Origin: Devosia naphthalenivorans
Lineage (GTDB): Bacteria; Pseudomonadota; Alphaproteobacteria; Rhizobiales; Devosiaceae
Direction of reading: 5' to 3'
Assembly (NCBI RefSeq): GCF_003056355.1
Contig: NZ_PYVW01000010.1
Span: forward strand, 62,001 to 126,000
DNA: 64,000 nucleotides
Shown: in pieces, positions 1 through 9,015 of the stretch
How the letters are laid out: each line of letters begins with the position of its first letter
Position numbering within the stretch: the first letter of the stretch is position 1
Notes under the pieces: generated by a model
What the model saw: only the letters and a program-made list of their open reading frames with translations
What the model was told of the DNA's origin: nothing
Databases searched by the model: none
Translations under genes and position numbers: made by a program

Positions 1-61
1 CATCGCCCCATCAGCAACTCGTGTTGGTGGGGGAAGGGTGCAATCATCTGGAGGCGAATGA

Positions 62-1246
62 ATGGGGCTGATGCAGGTGCCGCGGCAGACTGCCATTATT
101 AGTGAGCGGGCTGTCACAGTGGGTAATGAGATACCCGCTGTAAGAATAACAAATCTATCCAAGTCCTACAGAAGGGGAGGCAGGGACGGAGGTGTTGTCA
201 AGCCCGTCGATAACGTCTCGCTTGATGTCTCACAAGATGATCTTCTGGTGTTACTCGGGCCATCGGGATGCGGTAAGACCACATTGCTACGCTGCGTAGC
301 CGGCTTGGAGCGTCCCGACGAGGGAGATATTGAAATTGCCGGACGCCTAGTATTCTCGTCCTCACAAAGTATATTCCTTCCGCCAGAAGAACGCGAGATC
401 AGCATGATCTTCCAGTCTTATGCGCTCTGGCCACACATGTCTGTCATGGACAACATCGCGTATCCCTTAAGGGCGGCAGGAATAAAGGGCCGCGCGGCGC
501 ATGACCGAGTCATGGAAGTGTTGGAAGCCGTCGGACTAGATTCGTTGGAGAAGCAGTATCCCTCACAACTAAGCGGAGGACAGCAGCAACGGGTCGCGCT
601 AGCGCGGGCTATCGTCGGTCGCAGTTCGTTGATCCTCTTTGACGAACCGCTTTCAAACGTTGATGCGAAGGTGCGAGAGCAACTGCGAGAGGAATTGCTT
701 TCGATTAAGGCGAGTGTCGGCTTTTCGGCCCTATACGTAACTCACGACCAGCACGAGGCAATGAGTTTAGGAAATAAAATAGCGGTCCTTAATTCTGGCC
801 GCATTGAGCAGTGCGATGCTCCTCGTGAGGTATACCGCAAACCTTCCAGCAGTTATGTTGCGCAGTTTGTCGGTGATACAAATATCCTATGCGGTCGTGT
901 ATGTAGAGTTGATGAGAAAACGATAATTGTGCACACGGAACTAGGCGAAATTTCCGCCGCCAGTCCACACAAACTGCGCATAAATATTGGCGACAATGTG
1001 AAGCTTGTTTCTCGTCCTGAGATGTGGACAATGCAGACGGTTCGCACTTCGACCACAAACGCATGGCTAGCTGAAATCGGGCAGCAGTCGTTCTTTGGCC
1101 CGTACACGCAATACAACTGTCGGCTAGGCGATACGACTATCAAGGTGTGGTCGACGGATGAGGCGGCCGGACAGGGGGATGCCGCCCGGTGGGTTGGCAT
1201 TAGTGCGTCGGATATTCATGTGCTGGCGTCTGAGGTGACAGAATGA
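62..1246 (+). CDS. ABC transporter ATP-binding protein, Fe3+/polyamine importer type
   Basis: This is the ATPase subunit of an importer of the PotA/FbpC/UgpC class and should power uptake of a small solute across the inner membrane. The 394-residue sequence shows Walker A (GPSGCGKTT), a Q-loop region (MIFQSYALWPH), the signature LSGGQQQRVALARA, Walker B with LILFDEPLSNVDA and the H-loop YVTHDQHEA. A C-terminal TOBE-like region follows from about residue 280. The start is set by GGAGG at 50-54, seven bases upstream. A possible upstream frame ends in TGA at 59-61, directly before this ATG, so the operon probably begins left of the window, perhaps with the solute-binding protein. The stop overlaps the next start (ATGA). 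The substrate cannot be read from the sequence. Confidence 0.9.
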   Translation: MGLMQVPRQTAIISERAVTVGNEIPAVRITNLSKSYRRGGRDGGVVKPVDNVSLDVSQDDLLVLLGPSGCGKTTLLRCVAGLERPDEGDIEIAGRLVFSSSQSIFLPPEEREISMIFQSYALWPHMSVMDNIAYPLRAAGIKGRAAHDRVMEVLEAVGLDSLEKQYPSQLSGGQQQRVALARAIVGRSSLILFDEPLSNVDAKVREQLREELLSIKASVGFSALYVTHDQHEAMSLGNKIAVLNSGRIEQCDAPREVYRKPSSSYVAQFVGDTNILCGRVCRVDEKTIIVHTELGEISAASPHKLRINIGDNVKLVSRPEMWTMQTVRTSTTNAWLAEIGQQSFFGPYTQYNCRLGDTTIKVWSTDEAAGQGDAARWVGISASDIHVLASEVTE

Positions 1247-2967
1247 GCGCCTATGGTAACTCGTCTGCAGTAGCAGTTCCGCCGAAGATAGCGAGAAATC
1301 AGCTGCAAATATTTCGCAGCGTCGTAGTAATTTTAGTTTTGTTGTTGCTGCTGTTGGTTCTATATCCAATCGGAAGGATGGTGCTACGCTCAGTATACGC
1401 CGATCAGGCGTGGCAATTTGCGGCCTTCTTTGACGTTTTGTCGTCCGACTGGCTACCCGGCGTGGTTGCAGATACCGGAATCACAGTCGCAGTAAGTGGC
1501 TTTTGCGCTCTCTGTATTGCGTCGTTGTTTGCATGGATAAACGAGCGAACTGATGCAAGTTTAGGAGTGTTTGGGAACTTAATACCACTAGTTCCCTTGC
1601 TTATTCCTCACGTCGCCATTGCGATCGGATGGACATTCTTGCTGAATGAAAAGGTCGGGTTTATCTCCGTAGCCCTTGATAATTTGCTCGGAAGTTGGTT
1701 GCCCGCTGTTAGTTCTATTAACATTTATTCGTGGGGTGGGCTAATATCGTTGTACACGATGTTTCTTGTCCCATACGCATACGTGATCGTGGCTTCGGCC
1801 TTCAAGAATGTTGATCCAGCACTTGAGGAAGCTTCACGCGTAAGCGGCGGGTCCATGTGGCGGACAGCGACGAAAATATCGCTTCCCTCAATTGCACCCG
1901 CAATCATCGCCGCAGGATTGCTCTTAGTGATAGAAGGTCTTTCCCTCTATTCGGCAGCTGTAATCATCGCTCCCACCGCAGGCATCGATATATTGTCTGT
2001 TAGGATGGTGCGAATGTTAACTGTTACGTATCCACCCGACCTGGCGGGGTCCCTGGTGTTAGGAATGATGCTAATGGCGGTCATTCTATTTATCTGGGTG
2101 TTTCAGCGGAAAGCTTTGATGGGTGGCAATTTTGCGAAAGTATCCGGTCGGGCGCGAGCGGACTCAATGGTCAAGCTTGGCGCCTTGAGGTGGCCGGCCC
2201 GAATGCTGATCCTTTCCTACATGATGGCGGCGTCGATCTTACCGTTGGCAGCGTTGATTCTGGTGTCGCTCCAGCCATACTGGACCGGAACCAACATCTT
2301 TGCGAATCTATCGTTTCAACACTACGAAGCACTATTTTGGGGCGGCGGGTCAGAAATAGAAGCTCTGCGCAACAGTGTTCTTATCGGCGTCGTCGGAGCG
2401 ACGATGTCAATGCTAGTTGCCGCAGTATTGGTAATCTATATCAAATCCGCCAAACCAGTTATGAGCAAGGTGGCGGACGGTGTCTCAAAGCTTCCCGCGG
2501 CGTTGCCTCACGTGGTGATCGCAATCGGGTTTCTTCTATCTTTTGGCGCAGCACCGTTTCATCTGTCGGGGACGGTAATGATGCTGCTGATGGCCTATCT
2601 GGTTATTTATATGCCGCAGGCTTCGATTGCTGCTTCAGTAGCAGGAGGACAAGTAGGAAATGACCTTACAGAAGCGTCCGCAATCTGCGGCGCTGGTGGT
2701 GGCCGCACCTTTTTTCGGATATCGCTACCTTTGATGTCGCCGGGCCTGATAGCAGGCTGGGGGTTGTTGTTCGTACTAATGGCCGGAGAGCTTACAGCTG
2801 CATCCATACTGGCCAACGCACGTGCCCCGGTCGTGGGTTTTGTCATTCTAGAGATATTTGAATCGGGTTCGTACGGAACGCTAGCAGCACTCGCTTCAGT
2901 TGTGAGTTTGTTATCCGCGGTGGTAATTGTCTGCGTTGGGTCGGTATTTGTCCGACGCACCCAGTAG
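1243..2967 (+). CDS. ABC transporter permease, fused double-module (FbpB/ThiP-like)
   Basis: A 574-residue integral membrane protein carries two tandem copies of the BPD_transp_1 permease module, the single-chain arrangement known for iron(III), thiamine and phosphonate importers. Each half has several hydrophobic segments and an EAA loop that docks on the ATPase: EEASRVSGGSMWRTATKISL near residue 190 and TEASAICGAGGGRTFFRISL near residue 480. The start overlaps the ATPase stop by four bases (ATGA), so the two are translationally coupled. No substrate-specific motif was recognised. The neighbouring thioesterase and the CoA-linked genes beyond the transposons suggest an organic substrate, but that is inference. 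Confidence 0.88.
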   Translation: MSAYGNSSAVAVPPKIARNQLQIFRSVVVILVLLLLLLVLYPIGRMVLRSVYADQAWQFAAFFDVLSSDWLPGVVADTGITVAVSGFCALCIASLFAWINERTDASLGVFGNLIPLVPLLIPHVAIAIGWTFLLNEKVGFISVALDNLLGSWLPAVSSINIYSWGGLISLYTMFLVPYAYVIVASAFKNVDPALEEASRVSGGSMWRTATKISLPSIAPAIIAAGLLLVIEGLSLYSAAVIIAPTAGIDILSVRMVRMLTVTYPPDLAGSLVLGMMLMAVILFIWVFQRKALMGGNFAKVSGRARADSMVKLGALRWPARMLILSYMMAASILPLAALILVSLQPYWTGTNIFANLSFQHYEALFWGGGSEIEALRNSVLIGVVGATMSMLVAAVLVIYIKSAKPVMSKVADGVSKLPAALPHVVIAIGFLLSFGAAPFHLSGTVMMLLMAYLVIYMPQASIAASVAGGQVGNDLTEASAICGAGGGRTFFRISLPLMSPGLIAGWGLLFVLMAGELTAASILANARAPVVGFVILEIFESGSYGTLAALASVVSLLSAVVIVCVGSVFVRRTQ

Positions 2968-2995
2968 TAGTGACGCCTTGATTAGGAGGAGAGAA

Positions 2996-3466
2996 ATGAT
3001 CGATTCATCCGAGATTGAGCGTGCCGCTGCAAGTGAATTGGCGACAGCGGAATCGAATGAAATCTTGTCAGTGTTCAGGAAGTCTCTGGTAGGTGGCAGC
3101 GGTGGAGATGACGAAGAAATGTTCCTTGTTAAGGCACTCGGAATCAGTTTTTCCTATGATGACGCAACCTGTACCGCGGAAATGCAAGTACACCCATGGA
3201 TGGGAAACTTGCACGGGTCTTTACACGGAGGCGTAATCGCGCTCGGACTTGATACTTGTATGGGACATTTACTGAAGATGAGGGTCGGCCCGTCGGCGAC
3301 CGTGGAAACGAGCATTCGCTACTTACGTCCCGTAACTGAAGGGCGGGTGAAATTTGTTGCAGAGTTCCTAAAGCGAGGGAAGCGATTGCAGGTGTTGCAG
3401 TCGAAGATGCTGGCGGAGTCTGGGGAGATAGCAGCGTTCGCTACTGCAAGCTGGGTGCGGGTATAG
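2996..3466 (+). CDS. PaaI-type hotdog thioesterase
   Basis: A 156-residue protein of the hotdog fold, PaaI/YdiI-like acyl-CoA thioesterase group, which hydrolyses acyl- or aroyl-CoA thioesters in the cytoplasm. The central HGSLHGGVIALGLDTCMG segment (HGG followed by the long helix) and the later VETSIRYLRPV strand are typical. Start choice: AGGAGG at 2984-2989 sits six bases before ATG 2996; an in-frame ATG at 2927 lies inside the permease gene and lacks such a site. It lies 28 bases after the permease stop, so it is probably the last gene of the transporter operon. The pairing suggests the imported compound is handled as a CoA ester. The specific substrate is unknown. Confidence 0.8.
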   Translation: MIDSSEIERAAASELATAESNEILSVFRKSLVGGSGGDDEEMFLVKALGISFSYDDATCTAEMQVHPWMGNLHGSLHGGVIALGLDTCMGHLLKMRVGPSATVETSIRYLRPVTEGRVKFVAEFLKRGKRLQVLQSKMLAESGEIAAFATASWVRV

Positions 3467-3567
3467 CTGCATCGCACTATCGCGAGCGTTGCGGGGGATT
3501 AAGAAACGTGATTGGTACCGTGCCTCCGGCGGTTTGGCTGAGTCCGACGTCGCTTAGGGACGATCGG

Positions 3568-3660
3568 ATGAAACGCAGCAGGTTCAACGAAGAGCAGAAC
3601 ATTGGGGTCTGGCGCGCACCCCATTTTGACCGGACAGGTGGCATAGCCGATAAGGCATAG
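3568..3660 (+). pseudogene. IS3-family OrfA start remnant
   Basis: The reading frame starting at 3568 begins MKRSRFNEEQNIGV, which closely resembles the first residues of IS3-family OrfA (the MKR-RF-EEQ-IG pattern). It loses similarity after about 15 codons and stops soon after. It is a short 5' remnant of a transposase gene, without an orfB or recognisable ends. Confidence 0.45.
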
Positions 3661-3696
3661 GCATGCGCCTATGAGTACGACTATGTCCAAGAGTTC

Positions 3697-3895
3697 GTGA
3701 TGAGCCGCTTCGGCGGGTCAAAGTCATTACCTCTGTGCAGCGCCGGCGGCGCTGGTCTGTCAGCGACAAGGTGCGTCTGGTTGAGGAAGCCATGCAGCCG
3801 GCATGAGCGTTTCCTACGTGGCACGCCGCGCTGGCATTTCCCCTTCACAGCTGGACGCCCGCAAAAACTGGTTGATGAGCCCGGCAGTGTCATGA
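3697..3895 (+). pseudogene. Transposase OrfA remnant with helix-turn-helix, frameshifted
   Basis: Translation from 3711 reads VQRRRRWSVSDKVRLVEEAM. After a one-base loss near 3797-3801 the adjacent frame continues GMSVSYVARRAGISPSQL up to a stop at 3893-3895. Together these form the HTH_Tnp_1 DNA-binding domain of an IS3/IS2- or IS66-type OrfA. A second frameshift seems to separate the initial MSR codons. No DDE catalytic domain follows, because the sequence decays before the IS4 element at 4121. This is a dead fragment marking repeated transposon insertion. Confidence 0.6.
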
Positions 3896-4120
3896 GGGCG
3901 GGCTGAGTTCAGCGTTTAGGGTGGACTTGTTGCTGCGATTGACGGTGGCGGTGCCCCGGTAAGGGCGTTTCCCGTATTCCGGGCAGACTCATGCCGTTGC
4001 GGCGCGCTTTTCATGGAAGATCAGACGGTCGGTAAGCGCCAAGGAGATGCCGTCTGACCTGAAGGCGGCGACTGAGGTATTGGCACCGTAGTTTTGATGT
4101 AAGCGCCAAGGCTACCTTGC

Positions 4121-4134
4121 AGTTACCCATAAGT
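4121..4134 (+). repeat. Left terminal inverted repeat of the IS4-family element
   Basis: AGTTACCCATAAGT, matching the reverse complement of 5605-5618 with one mismatch. Confidence 0.7.
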
Positions 4135-4136
4135 GC

Positions 4137-5516
4137 TCATGATAGGTCTTGTGCGATACGAGCTCCATCGACAAGGTCGGCGAGTCGGGAGAAGCCTCTC
4201 CACACTACTGTGGTTCCCGGCGGCGCGTCGGAGGCTCGGTCGAGATACCCTCCGAGCCTTGCTACGGCGGTGATGTAGAAGTCGAGGTTTCGGAGGCTGT
4301 CGCGCTTGCGCTCCGGCATCGAGCGCTCGAGTAGAAGGCATTCGATGTCTGTGAAGACAGCAGCAGGCGAGGAGTCTGGTGACCTGCGTCGAAGTATCGT
4401 GAGCCACGAGACGCGCCAGGCTACAACGCAACACAGCGCGATGCAGTTGGCCAGGCGATCTGCCGTGGTCAGGCGCAATTCCTCGATCCGACATCCGGAC
4501 TTGAGAGTTTTGAAAAAGGTCTCGATGTTCCAGCGCAAGGCGTACCAGTCAAGCTTGTGCACGGCGTCGGCGTGGGTTTCGACAGGCAGGTTCGTGATCA
4601 GCTTCCAAAAGACCGGCGCCCGGTCCTGTGGCGGATTGGTTTCCTCGGCGTAGATGATCTGCAACTGCTGATGCCGGTATTGCTTCTGCTTCCCGATCGG
4701 CGGGCGCACGGTCATTGTCGCGTACCGGATTGAGAGCATGGCGTGCTGGCTTTTTCCCTGCCCATCACGGAACCGGACCTCGTGGGTGCCGCTGGACTGC
4801 ACCGCCGCCATCACCTTGACGATGGTGGTTTCGCCGTCCTCTGCAAGGCGATCCACACAGCTCCGGACTAGGAAGCTGGTCCCAAGCTCCTCGGCCAGGC
4901 AGTAGAGTTCATAGATATCGCTTTCCCGGTCCCCGATATGCACGCAGCGCTCCGGCACACCCATCAGTTCGGTGGACAGGCGCAGGTTGTCGAGCCAGCG
5001 CATGCTCTCCTTGCTCTCGATCGGCACCCGGGTGGGATTGATCTTGCGCTTGAGAGCGGTTGTCCCCTTGAACTTGCTGCGCGACCAGAATTTGGCTGCT
5101 GTCAGGCCGAGTGGCAGCCCGTCCGGCGTGATTGCCAGGCTGGCATGCATCAGCAGACCGCACACCGCGCCCCTTTCGTTGGTCCCGAATTTTGTGAACC
5201 CTATCTTTTCCGGTGCGGAGCGCTTGAAGGTGAATTCCGTGGTGTCCTGCAAGATCAGGATGGGCCCATCGGCGGCTTGGATCCGCAAAGCCGTGGCCGC
5301 GAAATGGCCCTCAAGAATCCTGTCTTCGCTGACATTCTCATTGGAAAAGAAGCGGTAAGCGGCCTTGGTGTTCGACCAGTCCTGAAACGCCGTGGGCAGA
5401 GACTTCCCCGGCCGTTCACCCAAGGCTTCGAGCATCGCCCCCAAGCGACGGTTCAACCGTTCGTCCCCCCAGATCGCACCCTGCAACTTCCTCAGAAGCC
5501 CATCCTTCTCCAGCAT
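4137..5516 (-). CDS. IS4-family transposase (DDE)
   Basis: A 459-residue DDE transposase of the IS4/Tn5 type that cuts and pastes its own element. The N-terminal Tn5-like DNA-binding region includes GERPGKSLPTAFQDWSNTKA. Catalytic residues are readable: D91 in LILQDTTEF, D196 in HIGDRESDIYELY, and E332 within the family signature Y(2)R(3)E(6)K (Y325, R328, E332, K339). Length and frame are intact, so it may be active. The gene fills the element almost end to end, and its stop lies just inside the left inverted repeat. Confidence 0.9.
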   Translation of the reverse strand: MLEKDGLLRKLQGAIWGDERLNRRLGAMLEALGERPGKSLPTAFQDWSNTKAAYRFFSNENVSEDRILEGHFAATALRIQAADGPILILQDTTEFTFKRSAPEKIGFTKFGTNERGAVCGLLMHASLAITPDGLPLGLTAAKFWSRSKFKGTTALKRKINPTRVPIESKESMRWLDNLRLSTELMGVPERCVHIGDRESDIYELYCLAEELGTSFLVRSCVDRLAEDGETTIVKVMAAVQSSGTHEVRFRDGQGKSQHAMLSIRYATMTVRPPIGKQKQYRHQQLQIIYAEETNPPQDRAPVFWKLITNLPVETHADAVHKLDWYALRWNIETFFKTLKSGCRIEELRLTTADRLANCIALCCVVAWRVSWLTILRRRSPDSSPAAVFTDIECLLLERSMPERKRDSLRNLDFYITAVARLGGYLDRASDAPPGTTVVWRGFSRLADLVDGARIAQDLS

Positions 5517-5604
5517 TCTTCATGGCACCGTCCTCCGCGATTCGGTGCCAGACAAGGAATCACGGAGGATTCCTTCAGATCAAGAGCAGGTCTGTGCCAT
5601 CAGA

Positions 5605-5618
5605 ACTTGTGGGTAACT
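5605..5618 (-). repeat. Right terminal inverted repeat of the IS4-family element
   Basis: ACTTGTGGGTAACT, the partner of 4121-4134. It borders the IS5 transposase remnant without spacer. Confidence 0.7.
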
Positions 5619-6042
5619 TCAAGCTCGGTTACGCGCTTACTGTGATGCCGATGGTGCGGATGAACAGCCCGAACCGGTTTTTTCTGATGGGCGAACACAT
5701 GCTCGATCCTGGCCCGGATCGAGGACTTGGCCGCATTGGCCCGTGCAGTGGCGATCGGCATCGACTTGCCCTTTGGCTTGCGCCGGTGGATGCGGCTGGT
5801 CAGCATACGATCGGCGAGCCTGGCCTCGTTGCTCTGTGAGCGGTAGGCGCTGTCTGCCCAGACCTCGCTGCCGGTGTTCTCCCGGTCGATAACCTGGCGC
5901 AGCATCCGACCATCGGGATGGGATGCGGAGGTCACCGCCGCGGCCCGGATGAAGCCGTAGCGCCGGTCGATGCTGATATGACTTTTGTAGCCAAATACCG
6001 GAATGGCGATCATGGGCAGTGGCGTGCCGTCTGGCCGGTAGC
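5619..6042 (-). pseudogene. IS5-family transposase, C-terminal remnant
   Basis: The minus strand encodes the C-terminal half of an IS5-family transposase, with the stretches IAIPVFGYKSHISIDRRYGF, SEVWADSAYRS, HRRKPKGKSMP and IEHVFAHQKK. An in-frame stop upstream (near 6038) removes the N-terminal part. At a run of six A's the frame shifts, and the expected NRFGLFIRTIGIT continues in the neighbouring frame before the IS4 end cuts it off. The gene is therefore truncated at both ends and frameshifted; it supplies no function. Confidence 0.75.
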
Positions 6043-6253
6043 GCTACGCGAGGGTTTGCGGGTGTCCAGCTTGGGAATCCCCCGCCAGTCGCGCTTGAGA
6101 AACGTTGGGTATAAACCCAACCGCCCCCTGGCCGGTAAAACGGGGTCCACTCCACCTTGAGCCTACGTGGCAGCAGAACACCGCTTACTTTCGCGGTGTC
6201 TGGCTAAGTTTTTTTTGCGAGTCTCCGGCTGCAAGCGGAACCTAAGACGCGCC

Positions 6254-7033
6254 TCACTTTATAAAAGAGTTCGTTGGATCCTTAGATGAAAGATACTGAA
6301 TAAAAGTTTGATTGCTCTTAAATCGGAACGAATCGGACCTGTAGTATGCGCAGCTCTTGAGTAGGATGCGGCCATCTTCAGCATAGAAACATCTACAAAC
6401 CTGACATACGGGCTCTGATGCCTCGCAGCGTAATAGTTGTGCTACGGAAAAATCGGCAGGGACAACCATAACAGTCGTTTCCACATTGGCGCGGCTCTCT
6501 AGAAGCGCCTTAGTTAGGAGCTTCTGGACCGGCAAGGTTTCTTCCAAGCCATGGACGTGTTCTTCATAAAGCTCGGTCGCTATGAACACCTCGTACAGAA
6601 ACAATACCACTCCGTCAGAGGAGTGGAGCTTTTTCACAAATGTATATGGACCTGCCGAGGTGCGATTTTGCCGAAGATTGCGCGGGATGTCATGAAAGGA
6701 GCTGCGAGATATTACGGTTATTAAGTTCTTGTCGCTAAAGTCTGACGGGAATGAACCCGCATCAATAAAACCTGTATAGGTCGAAGCGTTGTTGACATCT
6801 GCAGTGACAAATGTCCCCCGGCCCCGGTCACTCTTCACTAAGTCAGCGTCGATCAACAAACTAATGGCCTGCCGGATTGTGACTCGCGAAACGCCATATT
6901 CATTTTGAAGTTGATCAATTGTAGGTATTTGATGCCCGATAGGCCATTCCCCTGACGCTATTTTGCTTCTAAATATGCGCGAGATGCGCGCATATTTAGC
7001 GGTACCATCCAAGGAATCCGAGCTATGATGCAT
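6254..7033 (-). CDS. GntR-family transcriptional regulator with UTRA domain
   Basis: A 259-residue regulator of the HutC/FarR subgroup. Residues about 10-75 form the winged helix, with QIPTIDQLQNEYGVSRVTIR as the helix-turn-helix and DRGRGTFVTAD as the wing. The remainder fits the UTRA ligand-binding domain that senses small acids, amines or sugar phosphates. It is transcribed in the same direction as the catabolic genes at 7454-11894, whose expression it plausibly controls. The effector is unknown. GC content is noticeably lower than in the core part of the window, consistent with acquired DNA. Confidence 0.85.
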   Translation of the reverse strand: MHHSSDSLDGTAKYARISRIFRSKIASGEWPIGHQIPTIDQLQNEYGVSRVTIRQAISLLIDADLVKSDRGRGTFVTADVNNASTYTGFIDAGSFPSDFSDKNLITVISRSSFHDIPRNLRQNRTSAGPYTFVKKLHSSDGVVLFLYEVFIATELYEEHVHGLEETLPVQKLLTKALLESRANVETTVMVVPADFSVAQLLRCEASEPVCQVCRCFYAEDGRILLKSCAYYRSDSFRFKSNQTFIQYLSSKDPTNSFIK

Positions 7034-7453
7034 TATTCGAGGCGAGCTCCGTTAAAGAGGATGAAAATGTTGTTAGCAGCTCTACGTTCATCCCCGTTTA
7101 TCTGGCACTGATGTACAGCGAAATTTTGATAGGAATGAGAACTGACAATAGGCAGGTGAACGGCTTGAATCGCTTACCCTCACCAATATAACCTAAGGGA
7201 TGATGCGGTGCCTGTCGAGCAGCACGGTGACCGTCGAATTGACGCAACAGGTGTCGACCGCAGTAGACTGGTACCGCAAGGTACATCGGTGTGGCCTGGC
7301 CCGCAGTCCGCTCGACCCGCGTGTCTTTCCCTAGACCTGTCGATCGCCCGGATCACCTAGCGGTGAGGTTTTGCCTCGACCACTGCCTGTGACCCGCGAA
7401 GGGCTTGACCGAACCGGTCTCTTTCCGGGAGCCCGCTCCAGAGGAGTTCTCGG
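7034..7453. other. Gene-free stretch upstream of the GntR regulator
   Basis: About 420 bases with no gene I can support. A short minus-strand frame (7098-7286) has no recognisable features. The stretch may hold the regulator's promoter, but no convincing -35/-10 pair, operator or terminator stood out. Confidence 0.4.
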
Positions 7454-8988
7454 CTATCTTATGCCTCCTAGGCAGAGATATTTTAACTCGAGGTAGTCGT
7501 CTACTCCATACTTCGATCCCTCTCGACCAATTCCGGACTGCTTGATGCCCCCAAATGGCGCCACCTCAGTGGAAATCTGCCCGGTGTTGATGCCGACCAT
7601 ACCAACTTGAAGTGCTTCTGCGACTCTGAACGCACGGGCAAGATTCGTTGAATAGAAATAACCAGCAAGCCCAAAATCGGTGTGATTGGCGAGCGCGATC
7701 ACTTCTTCCTCAGTTTCGAACCTGAACAACGGCGCAAGCGGCCCGAAGGTCTCTTCGTGTGCCAGTTTCATCGTGTTGGCCGCATCCACAATGACGGTCG
7801 GCGCGAAGAAGAGTGGCCCCAGCGCACTTGTCGTGCCACCGAGCAGAACTCGCCCACCGTGTGCCACTGCGTCATCGATATGAATCTTAACCTTGTCGAT
7901 GCTGCACTGGTCAATCAGCGGCCCCACCGTCACCTCTTGGTCAAAGCCGTTACCTACTTTGAGGGCTGAAACTCTAGCGACAAACTTTCCGACGAAGTCG
8001 TCGTAAACCGAAGCTTGAACGTAAATCCGGTTGGCGCAGACGCAGGTCTGTCCGGCATTTCGGTATTTAGCGGCAACTGCCCCGTCAACCGCAGCGTCTA
8101 TATCGGCATCGTCAAAAACAACGAACGGAGCGTTACCGCCAAGCTCTAATCCAAGCTTTTTGATCTGATCCGCACTCTGCCGCATCAAAATGCGCCCCAC
8201 CTCAGTGGAGCCAGTAAAAGTAATTTTGGCAACCTTCCTATTCTCACTCAACTCCTTACCGAAATCCGAGGAGTTCATTGTGGTGACAACAGAAAACAAC
8301 CCATCAGGCACGCCGGCTCGCTCAGCCAGAACCGCAAGTGCAAGCATTGAAAGCGGTGTTTCCGCTGCTGGCTTAGCAACCATAGCGCAGCCGACAGCTA
8401 ATGCTGGCGCCAACTTGCGCGCTATCATGGCATTCGGGAAATTCCAGGGAGTAATTGCCCCTACTACACCGACTGGCTGCCTAAGGACGATGATGCGAGT
8501 AGTGTCGACGTGCCCCGGAATAGTATCTCCATAAATGCGCTTTGCCTCCTCCGCAAACCACTCAAGATAGCTGCACCATAGAGCACCTCCTCGCGGGCCT
8601 CCGCCAGCGGCTTACCCTGCTCAGCGGTTAGTATGGATGCCAGATCTTCCACAGCACCAACCCACAACCGATACCAGTTCTTCAAAACGGCAGAGCGGTG
8701 CTTTCCTGTTTGCATGGCCCATGATTTTTGCGCGACTTCCGCAGCATCGATGGCCAAACGAAAATCACGGATGGTTAGGTCCGGCAGGCAGGCCAGCACC
8801 TCTCCGGTCGCAGGATTCGTAACTTCGAAGCACCTGCCACCGTCCTCTGCTTCGACCCATTGAGATCCGATCCTTGCGCGATCAGTCAGAAGTGCGGGGT
8901 CCGCCAATCGAGCGGCTAACCGAGAAGAAATCGTCACGTAAGGACAGCCTGCTTGCATAGTGAGATCAATTGAACAGTCATCTAACAA
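7454..8988 (-). pseudogene. gabD: Succinate-semialdehyde-type dehydrogenase, frameshifted
   Basis: An NAD(P)-dependent aldehyde dehydrogenase of the GabD group, which oxidises succinate semialdehyde to succinate. The N-terminal part (8988 down to about 8570) ends normally in [13 protein letters not shown]. The frame then shifts by one, and the other frame continues [20 protein letters not shown] into [13 protein letters not shown] and the C-terminal part. Catalytic landmarks are present: [27 protein letters not shown] with the active-site Cys, and [14 protein letters not shown] single missing base near 8565-8571 explains the break, and the combined length of about 511 codons fits the family. 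It is either a recent pseudogene or a sequencing error; all other motifs are intact. Confidence 0.85.
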
Positions 8989-9015
8989 TCCTTAGCACCA
9001 TCATGCACAAGCCGC

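Larger units (their letters stand above)
4121..5618 (-). mobile_element. IS4-family insertion sequence, about 1.5 kb
   Basis: An apparently complete element holding one transposase gene. Its ends are imperfect inverted repeats: AGTTACCCATAAGT at 4121-4134 and ACTTGTGGGTAACT at 5605-5618 differ at one position. Similarity extends a little both inward (CTxATG) and outward (CTTG). No exact target duplication is visible: the adjoining 9-mers on the two sides share only some bases. The right end abuts an IS5 transposase remnant directly, so this copy probably inserted into an older IS5 element, and the flanks have since decayed or been rearranged. Confidence 0.75.

Noticed and set aside
7098-7286. 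Minus-strand 62-codon frame upstream of the GntR regulator
   Set aside because: No ribosome site, no family features, and atypical composition.
8565-8571. Programmed frameshifting in the gabD-like gene
   Set aside because: No slippery heptamer or stimulatory structure was seen, and the family is not known for it; mutation or sequencing error is simpler.
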